Position numbers and translations under genes: made by a program. A stretch of DNA of 57,121 nt from assembly GCA_938040325.1 (NCBI GenBank), contig CALHXW010000197.1, positions 1 through 57,121 on the forward strand, in the 5' to 3' direction. The DNA is from an uncultured bacterium (GTDB taxonomy: Bacteria > Myxococcota_A > UBA9042 > PHBI01). Numbering within the stretch: the stretch's first letter is position 1; each line of letters opens with the position of its first letter. Positions 1 through 7,829 of this stretch are shown here, one piece after another. Below the pieces are notes generated by a model, which worked only from the letters and a program-made list of their open reading frames with translations, searched no databases and was not told where the DNA came from.

Positions 1-193
1 GCAAACGCGATGGGGTCTAGTCCCAAATCAAGCGCTGTTTTCGAGCGAGGCGACGACGATGTGCTTGCCAGCTACGTCCGCTGGACGAAGGCGATGCGTG
101 CATCGTCGAGTTCAGGTGAGCGAAGCGAACGCATGGACGTCGCTGGCGAGGGCATCGCCAAAGCCGCAGCCGGAAAGAGCGCTTGTTTTGGGT
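1..193. other. left-edge non-coding stretch
   Basis: I see no supported gene here. The open frames crossing it are Ser/Arg- or Val/Arg-rich and lie opposite the 3' end of the deiminase gene that begins at 194. It may hold the terminator of that gene, but I do not see a hairpin followed by a T-run. Confidence 0.5.
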
Positions 194-1369
194 CTAGTTG
201 CCGATCGTCATCGTCACGCAGTGCACGGCACCCGACCAGCGGATGATGTCGGTCGAGTCGACCGCAACGATGGTCTTGCCGGGGTAGGCCCGCTCAAACA
301 CGTCGAGCGCCTCGGCCTCGAAGCGGTTGTCGTCGCTGTAGGTCGGGACCAGCACGACGTTGTTGACCGCGAGGCTGTTGGTGTAGCTGCGGTAGTTGCC
401 GTCGACGTTGGTGGGCATCGGCACGCGGCGGACGAAGAAGCCTGCGTCCTCCATGCGGTCGGCGGCCTCGTCGAGCAGCGCGGCGTTGACCGGGTCCTCG
501 CTGCGCTCGTAGCGTCCGACGATGACCTCGCCGGGACCCGTGATCGTTGCCAGCATGTCGACGTGGCCGGTTCCCTCGCCCTCGATCGCAGGGACGATCG
601 CGGTGGTGTCGCAGCCGAGGTAGTCGCGAAACACCTCTTCGATGTCGTCGTGGCGGTAGCCGAACAGGTAGTTCTGATCGACGGCCCACTCGGTGGTGAT
701 GCAGCGGCCCTGGCCGTCGGACTGGAAGTTGCCGCCCTCGAGCTCAAGTGGCGGACGTGACACCGGCAGCTGCCAGGCGTCAGCGAGCACGGTCGGGAAG
801 ACGTCGTCAGCGAAGCGACCGTAGTAGTAGCGCGGATCGACGACGCGGAAGTAGCCGTCGGTCGTGCGTGCAACCAACGGGCCGTAGTCGCGCATCCAGA
901 TGGAGTCGAGGTCGACCTGAGCGAACGAGATCTGGCTGATGTCGGAGCCTGCGTCCTGCAGCGCACCTTGGAGGTAGCCGGCAGCGCTGGCGTCGTCGTA
1001 GAAGACGACCACGTGGGTCTGCAGATGGGCTGCGTCGATGAGGTCGACGAAGAACCGCTCGAGCTGGACCGCGTCACGGGTGTAGCCGACGAAGAGCAGC
1101 TGGACGCCCTCGAACTCGCCGGGCATCTCAAGGATGTCGCCGGGGGTGCCGGTGAACCGGTAGTCGGAGTGCGCGTCGCGGGGGTCTTCGCCGTCGGCTT
1201 TGCCTTGGCGCTCGCCAGCCGTCATGCCGGCGGGAAGCAAGCCGCCCGTCTCTGAGACCAGCGCCTCGTCGGTGCCGATGGGAGCGCTGTCGGTTGACTG
1301 CGCGTCGTCGCATGCGGTGAAGCCCGTGAAGGCGAGCAATGAAGCGGTGAGCAAGAGGTGACGACGCAT
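194..1369 (-). CDS. agmatine/peptidylarginine deiminase family lipoprotein
   Basis: The 391-residue protein opens with a lipoprotein signal peptide (Arg-Arg n-region, hydrophobic core, lipobox FTAC near residue 20). The rest carries hallmarks of the porphyromonad-type peptidylarginine/agmatine deiminase family (PF04371). These are a WMRDYGP motif, an ELEGGNF motif, EGTGHVDM in the middle, and a C-terminal GAVHC containing the presumed catalytic Cys, which together form the guanidine-group hydrolase site on an alpha/beta-propeller fold. Family members release ammonia from agmatine or from peptidyl-arginine. Bacterial agmatine deiminases are usually cytoplasmic, so a lipid-anchored form suggests an extracytoplasmic substrate, for example free agmatine or Arg side chains in proteins. 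The gene stands alone, with an outward-facing terminator at its 5' side belonging to the next gene. Family confidence is high; substrate is open. Confidence 0.88.
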   Translation of the reverse strand: MRRHLLLTASLLAFTGFTACDDAQSTDSAPIGTDEALVSETGGLLPAGMTAGERQGKADGEDPRDAHSDYRFTGTPGDILEMPGEFEGVQLLFVGYTRDAVQLERFFVDLIDAAHLQTHVVVFYDDASAAGYLQGALQDAGSDISQISFAQVDLDSIWMRDYGPLVARTTDGYFRVVDPRYYYGRFADDVFPTVLADAWQLPVSRPPLELEGGNFQSDGQGRCITTEWAVDQNYLFGYRHDDIEEVFRDYLGCDTTAIVPAIEGEGTGHVDMLATITGPGEVIVGRYERSEDPVNAALLDEAADRMEDAGFFVRRVPMPTNVDGNYRSYTNSLAVNNVVLVPTYSDDNRFEAEALDVFERAYPGKTIVAVDSTDIIRWSGAVHCVTMTIGN

Positions 1370-1504
1370 GAGTTCTCCCGGACGAATTCATAGACGCGAC
1401 ATACGCGCGCGGGCCTTGCTACATCAGTGCGAGCGCGCTCGCAACTCTCGTCGCATTTCCGACGAAATTGGGCGTCGCCGCTGGCAGCCGGCCATGGCGC
1501 GGTG

Positions 1505-1530
1505 AAAAAAAACCGCCCGTTTCCGGGCGG
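1505..1530 (-). terminator. intrinsic terminator of the Kazal lipoprotein gene
   Basis: On the minus strand a perfect 7-bp G/C stem (arms 1513-1519 and 1524-1530, 4-base loop) is followed directly by eight T residues (the A-run at 1505-1512 on the plus strand). It begins 12 bases after the stop of the gene ending at 1542, which it must serve. Confidence 0.9.
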
Positions 1531-1541
1531 CTTTGGTGCAG

Positions 1542-2294
1542 CTACGGGTTGGTGGGCTGACTCTGGCACTCGCCGTCGTGGAGCACGCCGGTGTCAGCCA
1601 TGGCGGCGAAGCAGCTGTTCGAGTGGGTGTTGCCGTCGCAGCCGCAGACAGGCGCGTAGTTTGCTGGGCAGACCTCAGGGATGACCGCGCAGGTCGCGGT
1701 TGCGTCGGCCCAGCCGCAGGACTGGCCTTCGGTGTAGGCACAGTACTCATCACTTGCGCAGGTATCGCCCAGCATGCCGCCGCAGGCGCCGCCTGGCTGT
1801 GGCGCGCACTCGCCCGCGTGGAGAACGCCCGTGCCGGCCATGGCGGCCATGCAGCTGTTGGGGTGCGTCGCGTTGTCGCAGCCGCAGACGGGGTCGTAGT
1901 TGGCGGGACACACGTCCGGGATGGTCGCGCAGGTCGCCGAGGCATCGGCCCAGCCGCAGGTCTGGCCCTCGACGTAGGCGCAGTACTCGGTGTCTTCGCA
2001 GGTATCACCCAGCCATCCACCACAGCCGACGGGCTCGGTCGGAACGTAGTCAGGGTCGACAATGCAGCCGCAGCCGCAGCCGTCTGCGACGATCATAAAG
2101 CCTGGCTCGCAGGCGAACTTGATGACGGCACACGTGTCCGTCTCGGTGATGTACCAGCCGCCCTCAGCTTCCACCTCAGCTGGGTCCAGGCACTCAGGCG
2201 CCGTCGGATCGTCGTCCTCTTCGTCCGGAATGCAGGCGGCGAGCGCCAGCGAGGCAACGATGACAGCAGCGAGCAGGTTCCAAAGCGACTTCAT
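1542..2294 (-). CDS. lipoprotein with two Kazal-like domains
   Basis: The start at 2294 was chosen because it gives a clean lipoprotein signal peptide (MKSLWNLL..., lipobox ALAAC); the longer open frame only adds an unlikely N-terminus. The 250-residue mature part has a short Cys-rich region and then two nearly identical units of about 75 residues. Each unit starts with CGG.LGDTC, continues with EYCAY.EGQ.CGWAD, and ends with the Kazal-type signature VCGCD...H.NSC and a closing GEC. Kazal domains are canonical serine-protease inhibitors held by three disulfides. In a surface lipoprotein the likely role is inhibition of own or foreign proteases, but bacterial Kazal-like domains are also used as binding modules. 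The two units look like a recent internal duplication. A strong terminator follows. Confidence 0.85.
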   Translation of the reverse strand: MKSLWNLLAAVIVASLALAACIPDEEDDDPTAPECLDPAEVEAEGGWYITETDTCAVIKFACEPGFMIVADGCGCGCIVDPDYVPTEPVGCGGWLGDTCEDTEYCAYVEGQTCGWADASATCATIPDVCPANYDPVCGCDNATHPNSCMAAMAGTGVLHAGECAPQPGGACGGMLGDTCASDEYCAYTEGQSCGWADATATCAVIPEVCPANYAPVCGCDGNTHSNSCFAAMADTGVLHDGECQSQPTNP

Positions 2295-2516
2295 GCGAGA
2301 ACTCCGTGTGGTTGTGCGTGGGCCTACGGCTTGGGCCGCGCGAGGGATATCTGCCGTAGCTTGGAGCGATTGGCAACCATGAGGTCGGACGCCGCGCAAC
2401 AGCGATACCTCATCGGACTCGCGTGATTCCGACAGCGCAACGTGCAGACATGCTGTCGTCGGATCCGCTCAGCTGAGCTAAGTTGACGGCATCACACAGG
2501 CAAGGAGCGTATCGAC

Positions 2517-3053
2517 ATGAGCGTGGCGCAGGCACTAGCAGACATCGAACTACTCGACGCCGACGAGCGAACCGTCCGCCTCGGAGACCTCTGGCAAAGC
2601 AAGGCCGTCGTGCTGACGTTCGTGCGCCACTTTGGCTGAATGTTCTGCCGCGAGCAGGTCGCGCAGTTGCGTGACGCCCTTAGCGACATTCACAGTGCCG
2701 GCGCCGAGCTGGTGGTCATCGGCAGCGGCACCCCTTTTCACGCGCGCGGGTTCCGCGACGAGCGGGAGCTGACGTTTCCGGTGCTTGTGGATCCTGAGCG
2801 GGCAGCGTTTGCAGCCGCTGAGCTCAAGCGCGGTGGGCGCTCGGTCGCCAACCTCAAGACCTTCAAAGCCGCGCGTCGCGCCATGAAGGCCGGTTTCAAG
2901 CAAGGACGCACCCAAGGCGACCCGTGGCAACAGGGCGGTGTCTTCGTGTTCGGTCCGGGCGATGCGACTCACTACGCTTACGTGAGCGCGTTTGGCGGCG
3001 ACCACCCGGCCGTCGATGAGGTCCTTGGAGCCTTGGCGGCGGTCGCGTCATGA
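2517..3053 (+). CDS. selenocysteine-containing peroxiredoxin-like protein (UGA at codon 41)
   Basis: The ATG at 2517 follows an AGGAG site. The frame reads 40 codons, meets TGA at 2637-2639, then continues in the same frame for 137 more codons to 3053. The junction reads FVRHFG-UGA-MFCREQ. In the AhpC/TSA-like PRXL2/SelU-type family this place normally holds HFGCxFCRE, so the UGA stands exactly where the first Cys of the redox CxxC belongs, giving UxxC. Upstream sequence (strand, helix, LTFVRHFG) and downstream sequence (thioredoxin-fold, FPVLVDPERAAF, GGVFVFGPG) each match one half of the family. A hairpin suited to a bacterial SECIS lies just downstream. The predicted role is a thiol/selenol oxidoreductase or peroxidase in the cytoplasm. 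The stop overlaps the next gene by ATGA. A TGC-to-TGA mutation or sequencing error is the alternative. No sel genes are in the window. Confidence 0.87.
2645..2666 (+). promoter_or_regulatory. candidate bacterial SECIS hairpin
   Basis: Immediately after the in-frame UGA (2637-2639) the mRNA can fold into a stem of 3+5 bp: CTG 2645-2647 with CAG 2664-2666, one bulged C at 2648, and CGCGA 2649-2653 with TCGCG 2659-2663, closing a GCAGG loop. Known bacterial SECIS elements are short hairpins within the coding region whose loop carries a G at its start and lies roughly 16-37 nt past the UGA. Here the loop begins 15 nt past it, at the near edge of that range. Confidence 0.6.
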
Positions 3054-3655
3054 TCGCGACTCAAGACGAGGTCTATGGATTTTGGTTTGGAGAGCTCACT
3101 GCCGACGGCGACGTCGCGCATGAGTTCATCATGCGCTGGTGGCAGAAGAGCGATGCGTTCGATGCAGAGATCCGCGCCCGCTTCGGGCCGACGATCGACG
3201 CTGCAAGCCGTGGCGAGCTGAGCAACTGGCGTCGGACGCCCCAGGGCTCGGTCGCGCTGATCATCGTCCTCGACCAGTTCCGGCGCAACGTCTACCGCGA
3301 CACGCCGGCGGCCTTCGCCCAGGATCCGCGGGCGCGGGACGTCATGACGGACGCGCTCGATCGCGGCGACTTCGACACCTTGCGCACTGCGGAGCGCTAC
3401 ATCCTGCTGATGCCCTCGATGCATGCCGAGGACGTCGCCGTCCAGGCACGCGGACTTGCGCTCTTTGAGCGTGCGCGACGTGAAGCGCCTAGCGAGGCGG
3501 GGCGAGAGATGTTGGCCAAAGCCGTGGACTTCATGAAGCGCCACATGGTCATCGTCGAGCGTTTCGGTCGCTACCCGCACCGCAATGCGATCTTGGGGCG
3601 CGAGAGCTCAGACGCGGAGCGCGCGTTCCTGCTGGAGCCAGGCTCAAGCTTCTAG
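3050..3655 (+). CDS. DUF924 family protein
   Basis: The start ATG overlaps the stop of the selenoprotein gene (ATGA at 3050-3053), so the two are translationally coupled. The 201-residue product is of the usual DUF924 size and has its recurring signatures: VYGFWFGE at the N-terminus, RWWQKSDAFD, ALIIVLDQFRRNVYR near residue 75, and an MPSMHAED plus RFGRYPHRNAILGR pattern in the C-terminal half. The family is an all-alpha, TPR-like cytoplasmic protein of unknown biochemical role, widespread in Proteobacteria. The coupling to a selenoprotein redox enzyme hints at a role in the same stress or redox process, which is inference. Confidence 0.88.
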   Translation: MIATQDEVYGFWFGELTADGDVAHEFIMRWWQKSDAFDAEIRARFGPTIDAASRGELSNWRRTPQGSVALIIVLDQFRRNVYRDTPAAFAQDPRARDVMTDALDRGDFDTLRTAERYILLMPSMHAEDVAVQARGLALFERARREAPSEAGREMLAKAVDFMKRHMVIVERFGRYPHRNAILGRESSDAERAFLLEPGSSF

Positions 3656-3730
3656 CCTCGACTTTAGCCATTTTGAGAATCGGCGGCTTCGCTGTCTCTA
3701 GGTGCTCTCTCTTTTTGGCCGAGACGTGGG

Positions 3731-4135
3731 TCATGAACGGGTCGACGAGAATGGATTGCTCGTCCGATGCCGGTACCGCGGCGGGATACGCCGATTATTG
3801 TGATGCTGGCAAAGCACACGGAGATTCGATGCCGAGTGCTCTCCGCCGAGAGCAAAGGGATGGATGTGGTCGAGCTGTAGCCTATGCGTCGCCACACACC
3901 GCTGCGACGTCTTTGGGTCACGATACGTGCATCGCTCTCCGTCGCGTTCAAAGACGGTACGGACAACGTCTGCTGGGACGTGGCGCGAGCGCGCTCCTGC
4001 GACGGTCCCCGGGGATCGTGCTTCTGCGTCGCAGGTTTGGGGCTTCGCGGCGTCATCATGGACATCTGCAGACCGCTGGCGACACCACAGAGGATTCTGT
4101 AGTAAGTCCGGGCGTTTTTGGTTTTCGGGCACCAA
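3731..4135 (-). pseudogene. HNH endonuclease C-terminal remnant
   Basis: Residues about 48-114 of this 134-residue frame (3794-3994) resemble the C-terminal HNH domain found in a large myxobacterial family. Visible are an RHVPADVVRTVFERDGERC start, a second Cys about 11 residues on, LQLDHIHPFALGGEHSASNL and a closing CQHHN, giving the Cys pairs and His residues of a Zn-supported HNH nuclease. The usual long helical N-terminal region (several hundred residues) is absent; what precedes is not recognisable in any minus-strand frame. I read it as a broken gene, perhaps from a past mobile or defence element. An independent small HNH protein is possible but the ragged N-terminus argues against it. 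Confidence 0.6.
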
Positions 4136-4453
4136 AAGCCGTCAAGCGAAAAGCGCACAAAATCAAGCGCCTGTGGACATGCCGGGCTGGCGCCGTCCGT
4201 GCACAGCTTGGTGAGACGAAGAGGTTGCTGCGAATTCGCCTCTCGCGGCCTCACCAACCTGCACACCGTCGGCTTGGACAACCGAGCGGATGACTCAAGG
4301 ATCGCTAACAGCGCGGGGTTGTCCACAAGCCCTTGGAAGTCGGTACGGACGGAGTCCGACACGGCTCCCACATCCCCACAAGCCGCGGCGGCGGCGACTA
4401 TGATCCCCGGGAATCATCAGGTGACCCGCAGCAGTCGTCGTCGCTTGTGTGGG

Positions 4454-4520
4454 CAACGTGAGTCTTGCGAACGTTGTCCAAGCCGCTCGTGGACAACGTG
4501 AGGTTTGCGAACGTTATCCA
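4454..4520. repeat. two-copy direct repeat containing a perfect 10-bp inverted repeat
   Basis: A 27-base unit (CAACGTGAGTCTTGCGAACG...) occurs at 4454-4480 and again with three changes at 4494-4520, a period of 40. Between and across them ACGTTGTCCA (4471-4480) and TGGACAACGT (4490-4499) form a perfect inverted repeat with a 9-base spacer. Further TTGGACAA (4274) and TTGTCCACAA (4319) elements lie upstream. It could be a protein-binding array or the end of a lost element. Confidence 0.6.
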
Positions 4521-4721
4521 GTCGTCGGTGTGGAGGTGGGTGAGGCCGGAGCGACCTTAGACGGCTGCAACGTGTTTGCCTCACCCAGCTGTGCACGGAC
4601 GACGTCAGCGGCGGCACGTTCAGAATGGCCAACGTCAACTTCTAGCGGGCTGCTGGAACTCGGACCGAGTGGCGGTGACGAATTCGGACAGCGACTCAAC
4701 GCGGGTCGAGGGACGCATGAA

Positions 4722-4755
4722 AGAGACGCCCGGCTGTGGCAAGCCGGGCGTCTCT
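4722..4755. terminator. strong 14-bp hairpin, terminator-like
   Basis: Arms 4722-4735 and 4742-4755 are perfectly complementary around a 6-base loop. Read on the minus strand the stem is followed by TTTCATG, a weak T-run, so it may end transcripts from the lipoprotein gene that stops at 5073. On the plus strand it is followed by GCGTTT. The direction is therefore uncertain. Confidence 0.55.
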
Positions 4756-5072
4756 GCGTTTGCCGACTGTGGCGAATCGGCGTGTGGCGACGCAGCGACG
4801 ACGCATCACGCGTTGGCTCGCCGGGCGACGTCTCGTTGGCCGTGAAGACCAGCGTTTCAGGGTTCGTCGAACCGGAGCTCCGGTGGCTCGCCGACATCTC
4901 CTTCCGGCCAGGTGGTGTCGATCCAAAAGATGATGTGAGGACCCGCCGGAATCGGCGACATTTTGTGACCAGCGCGGACCCCTCGGCGGGTGGCCGTGGG
5001 CCGCAGTGCGCTGCGAGTTGTTGGACTGTTTCTCATCGTGACCTCCAGGTCAGGGGAACGCATCGCTGCGGC

Positions 5073-6011
5073 TTAGTGATCAAGCCCGTCACCCGCAGCG
5101 TGGGCGGAGCGAAGGACGTAGTCTCGAATTCGGGTCACGCCGTGGGGCTGGAACTCGCCAGCCTGCGTCTCCAGGGCATGCATCTCATAGAGGCCATCGG
5201 TCGCGGGCCGGCGCTCCTGGGTAAAGAGCAGGTGCTCAAAGAGGGAGTCGCGCCAGAACGTGAGCCGCAGGTTCTCGTCGTCGCTCGTGACAAGCCCCAG
5301 CCACGTCGCCTCAGGCAGATCCATCACGATCTGCGGCTTGCTCCAGCCGCCCAGGTTGTCGGCGACCATGACCTCGATGACCGTGTCTAGGTCGTGGGTC
5401 ACCAGCGTGCCGTCAGGCGTCATGCGCCAGCCGTCCGTCCGCACGCGGGTTGTCGCGATGGCGAGACGGCCCCGGTGGGTGGTGGTCGCGGCGTTGTAGT
5501 AGGTGCCGTCTTCAACCGGCAGCTCCTGGACCACGCCACTGGCGTCGCGAATGCCGAGGCCATAAGCGCAGGCTTCGGTGCGAGCGATGCGGACGAGCTG
5601 TCGCTCGCTGTCAATCTGCACCAGCGGCTCGTAGATGTCGGTCGCCACTTTGCAGCGGAAGTAGGGACCGCGGTCAACGATGTCGGCGATGGTGACCGCG
5701 CTGGAAGTCGTCGCCGCGCTCGCCGCGCGGGCCGACGTTCCCTGCAGCTCGCTGCTGAGACCGGGGCCGGTGCCGGTCGTCACGTCGGTGCCTGGCTCGC
5801 AGCCGGCCATGGGCACCATGGCAGCGAGCGCGGCAGCGCGACGAACGGTCTTGAGTCGCCAAGTACGCCGGACCTTTGCACGGGAGGGCTCCGGACAGCC
5901 GAAGTGTGGTCGGCGGACCGCACGGCTGAGCGCAGCACGTTGTGCAGGGGTGGGAGGGGTCGAGCGCCGGGGCGCCGAGGGACGTTGAGACGTAACGGTT
6001 AGATAGGCCAT
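5073..6011 (-). CDS. putative lipoprotein of unknown function
   Basis: No family is recognised. A lipoprotein-like signal (LKTVRRAAALAAMVPMAGC) is evident, but its Cys lies about 70 residues from the nearest plausible ATG (6011, which overlaps the end of the upstream gene by about 12 bases). The next in-frame ATG is at 5819, just before the lipobox and too late to include the basic n-region. No GTG or TTG in frame solves this, so the start is uncertain. The mature region begins with a Ser/Thr/Ala linker and then has a roughly 200-residue mixed beta domain with Trp and Asp-Gly turns (for example YFRCKVATDIYEPLV and WLGLVTSDDENLRLTFW). It probably forms a two-gene operon with the lipoprotein gene ending at 5999. 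Confidence 0.62.
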   Translation of the reverse strand: MAYLTVTSQRPSAPRRSTPPTPAQRAALSRAVRRPHFGCPEPSRAKVRRTWRLKTVRRAAALAAMVPMAGCEPGTDVTTGTGPGLSSELQGTSARAASAATTSSAVTIADIVDRGPYFRCKVATDIYEPLVQIDSERQLVRIARTEACAYGLGIRDASGVVQELPVEDGTYYNAATTTHRGRLAIATTRVRTDGWRMTPDGTLVTHDLDTVIEVMVADNLGGWSKPQIVMDLPEATWLGLVTSDDENLRLTFWRDSLFEHLLFTQERRPATDGLYEMHALETQAGEFQPHGVTRIRDYVLRSAHAAGDGLDH

Positions 6012-7045
6012 TGGTTGATAAACTCCCAGTTGCAGGACCACGTGTCGCCCGTGGTGGCGCTCTCACAAGTGTTCTTTTCCCAGTCGCCGCGGCAGCGGTA
6101 CTGCGCGATCGTGACGTCGCCACCCATCGTGATGCGGTCGGAGACACCGACCTTGAGTGGCACATTAAGGTGTGTTGCCAGGCGACCCATGACGCAGCCA
6201 GAGCCACCTGCGCAGTCCTCGCCGGTCCTCACTTCAGCCTCCAGAAGGCCCGTGAGTCGGCCGCTTAGCGTGCTCTTCGCACCAAGCCCGAAGGCGCTGG
6301 TGCACGCGCCAGAGACCTGCATGGTGGGTGTGAGCTCAAGCCGGCTCACGGCGCACTCGCCGCAGCTTGTGGCGCTCGAGCAGGCACCTGCTCCGCGGGT
6401 TGATGCCTCGAACATGTTGACCTGCTCGAGCCCGACGATCAGCTCCGCATCACAGTCTGCGCCAAGTCCTGCGTCAAGGTCGCCAATGGGCATGCGAAAG
6501 GCGTAGCCCCGCGCCGACCGAGACGTGCCCGCCAGCTCGCTCTTGGCGCACGCTCTTGCACCGCACACAGGCGCGGTCGGGGAGCTGCAGTCCTTACAGT
6601 GAGCGACATCCGCGTGCCCTCCGAGCGTGTCGTAGGTCACGAACTTGGCGCCGCACAGCTCATGCTCCACCTCGGCGCGGCCGCTGGCGTCCATCGCGGC
6701 CTGGCAGGTGGCGTCGAGGTCCCCGTTGCCGCCAGCAGACATGGAGGTGACCGTGCCGATCTGGCCAGGAGACGCGATGCCGGCGGGCGCGAGCAGCCGA
6801 CAGATGTTGCTGGAGAACGGAACATCAAGCGCGAGCGGGTTCGCGGTCGCTCCATACTCCACGTTCTGTTCTGAGGCGTCTGCAACGCACATCGACCCAG
6901 GCGCCCTCAGGTCTCCCTCAAGCTCGTTGAGCTGCGCGTCGGTCTTCAGCGCACTGCTGGTCGTTGTTGTCGTGAGTGAGACGTCGGTGTCGCACCCAAA
7001 CAAACCTATACTGACGACCGCCATTATGTGGCGATAGTTGGCCAT
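5999..7045 (-). CDS. cysteine-rich lipoprotein of unknown function
   Basis: The start at 7045 follows a GGAGGG site seven bases upstream and gives a signal peptide with lipobox LFGC at residues 15-18. The 348-residue product continues with a Thr-rich linker (six Thr near residue 25) and a Cys-rich mature part with about 20 Cys, several as pairs four or so residues apart (CKDC, CSSATSCGEC, CAGGSGC). These are likely disulfides outside the inner membrane. The C-terminus is aromatic-rich (CRGDWEKNTC...WSCNWEFINQW). No known domain is apparent. It overlaps the next lipoprotein gene, suggesting joint expression. Confidence 0.75.
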   Translation of the reverse strand: MANYRHIMAVVSIGLFGCDTDVSLTTTTTSSALKTDAQLNELEGDLRAPGSMCVADASEQNVEYGATANPLALDVPFSSNICRLLAPAGIASPGQIGTVTSMSAGGNGDLDATCQAAMDASGRAEVEHELCGAKFVTYDTLGGHADVAHCKDCSSPTAPVCGARACAKSELAGTSRSARGYAFRMPIGDLDAGLGADCDAELIVGLEQVNMFEASTRGAGACSSATSCGECAVSRLELTPTMQVSGACTSAFGLGAKSTLSGRLTGLLEAEVRTGEDCAGGSGCVMGRLATHLNVPLKVGVSDRITMGGDVTIAQYRCRGDWEKNTCESATTGDTWSCNWEFINQWPI

Positions 7046-7829
7046 GTGACCCTCCAAGGTCTCGGTTTCTGTGACTCTTCCGTGGCTACAAAGATCCATT
7101 CGGGCGGTTTCAAAGACGACTTGAATAAAACGTCACGATTCTTTTCGCGGCCAATAAACCCCTAAAAACACGAGGCATCGGGCTTTAGGAGAAAGTGTAT
7201 CTCGACGAAAAAAGCGCGCAAACAGTGACGACAGGCGGCTTGAGTCTGCCTGTCGTCACTTTCGTCGCCCGCATGCTTTAGATTCTTGCCCGGGTTTTGC
7301 CGTTCGAAAGCTGGGCGGATAGCGACCGGAAACCACCGTGGTTAAAAGCTCATCGCCGGTTCTGACGAAGCACCAGCCATGCAAGTCAACGCTTGCGAAG
7401 ACGCAACTCAAGACCGCATTGCAAAGTGCCGTGAGACCCTCGTTCAGCGTCCATGGCATCCGCGTTGGGCATCGTAAGCGCGGATTAGCGCCTCGCGACA
7501 CTCAGCATCGGCGGAGCCCACAACGCCCACAGCGCGGCAACGCGCACGGAAGACCGCTACAGCACATCGCGGTTGCAAAGAGAGACTCGCGAGCTCAAGC
7601 GTCGACGACCTCCGGACACGCCACCTCCCGCCCGTAGACGATAATCCAGGAGCTCGCTGAGCCCCGTTGGCCCTAGCCGGCTCAACGCTTCAGTTTCGCT
7701 TTTTGACGTGGAACAAGCAGACATCAGCCCGCCATAGAAGGCAGGTGCGTTGTCTACGTACCGGGGACCCATCGAAAGCAGGCCACCGTCCCGAGTCGGG
7801 CCCAGGTGTTGCGGCGGCTGCGCATTCTC
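7046..7829. other. gene-poor stretch
   Basis: About 0.8 kb holds no supported gene. A perfect 13-bp hairpin sits at 7224-7260. The remaining sequence has short open frames on both strands without recognisable domains or ribosome sites, and an AT-richer patch at 7120-7220 directly upstream of the 7045 start could carry the promoter of that lipoprotein operon. Confidence 0.5.
7224..7260. repeat. perfect 13-bp inverted repeat
   Basis: AGTGACGACAGGC (7224-7236) and its exact complement (7248-7260) enclose an 11-base loop. The plus-strand side is followed by TTTCG, and on the minus strand it is followed by GTTTGCGCGCTTTTTTC, so it could terminate transcription in either direction or act as an upstream regulatory hairpin for the gene starting at 7045. 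Confidence 0.6.

Larger units (their letters stand above)
3656..5072. other. gene-poor stretch with decayed sequence
   Basis: About 1.4 kb carries no convincing intact gene. It holds an HNH endonuclease remnant (3731-4135), a cluster of TTGTCCA/TGGACAA motifs and a palindrome around 4270-4520, and a perfect 14-bp hairpin at 4722-4755. Open frames on both strands here have skewed, low-complexity composition typical of shadows or decay. The base composition is more mixed than in the flanking genes, consistent with a degraded acquired segment. Confidence 0.6.

Noticed and set aside
2640..3053. Independent 137-residue gene starting right after the UGA
   Set aside because: It begins in mid-fold (MFCREQ), lacks a ribosome site, and the 40 codons before it encode the missing half of the same family in the same frame.
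4319..4520. Chromosomal or plasmid origin
   Set aside because: A few DnaA-box-like motifs alone are not enough; no dnaA, dnaN, rep or AT-rich unwinding element is nearby.
4857..4961. Short minus-strand frame MSPIPAGPHIIFWIDTTWPE...
   Set aside because: It reads well for about 35 residues but has no ribosome site, homology or neighbour support; could be a fragment of a lost gene.
4449..5390. 313-codon plus-strand frame across the gene-poor stretch
   Set aside because: Its later part is opposite the 5073-6011 lipoprotein gene and the composition is random; no ribosome site or domain.
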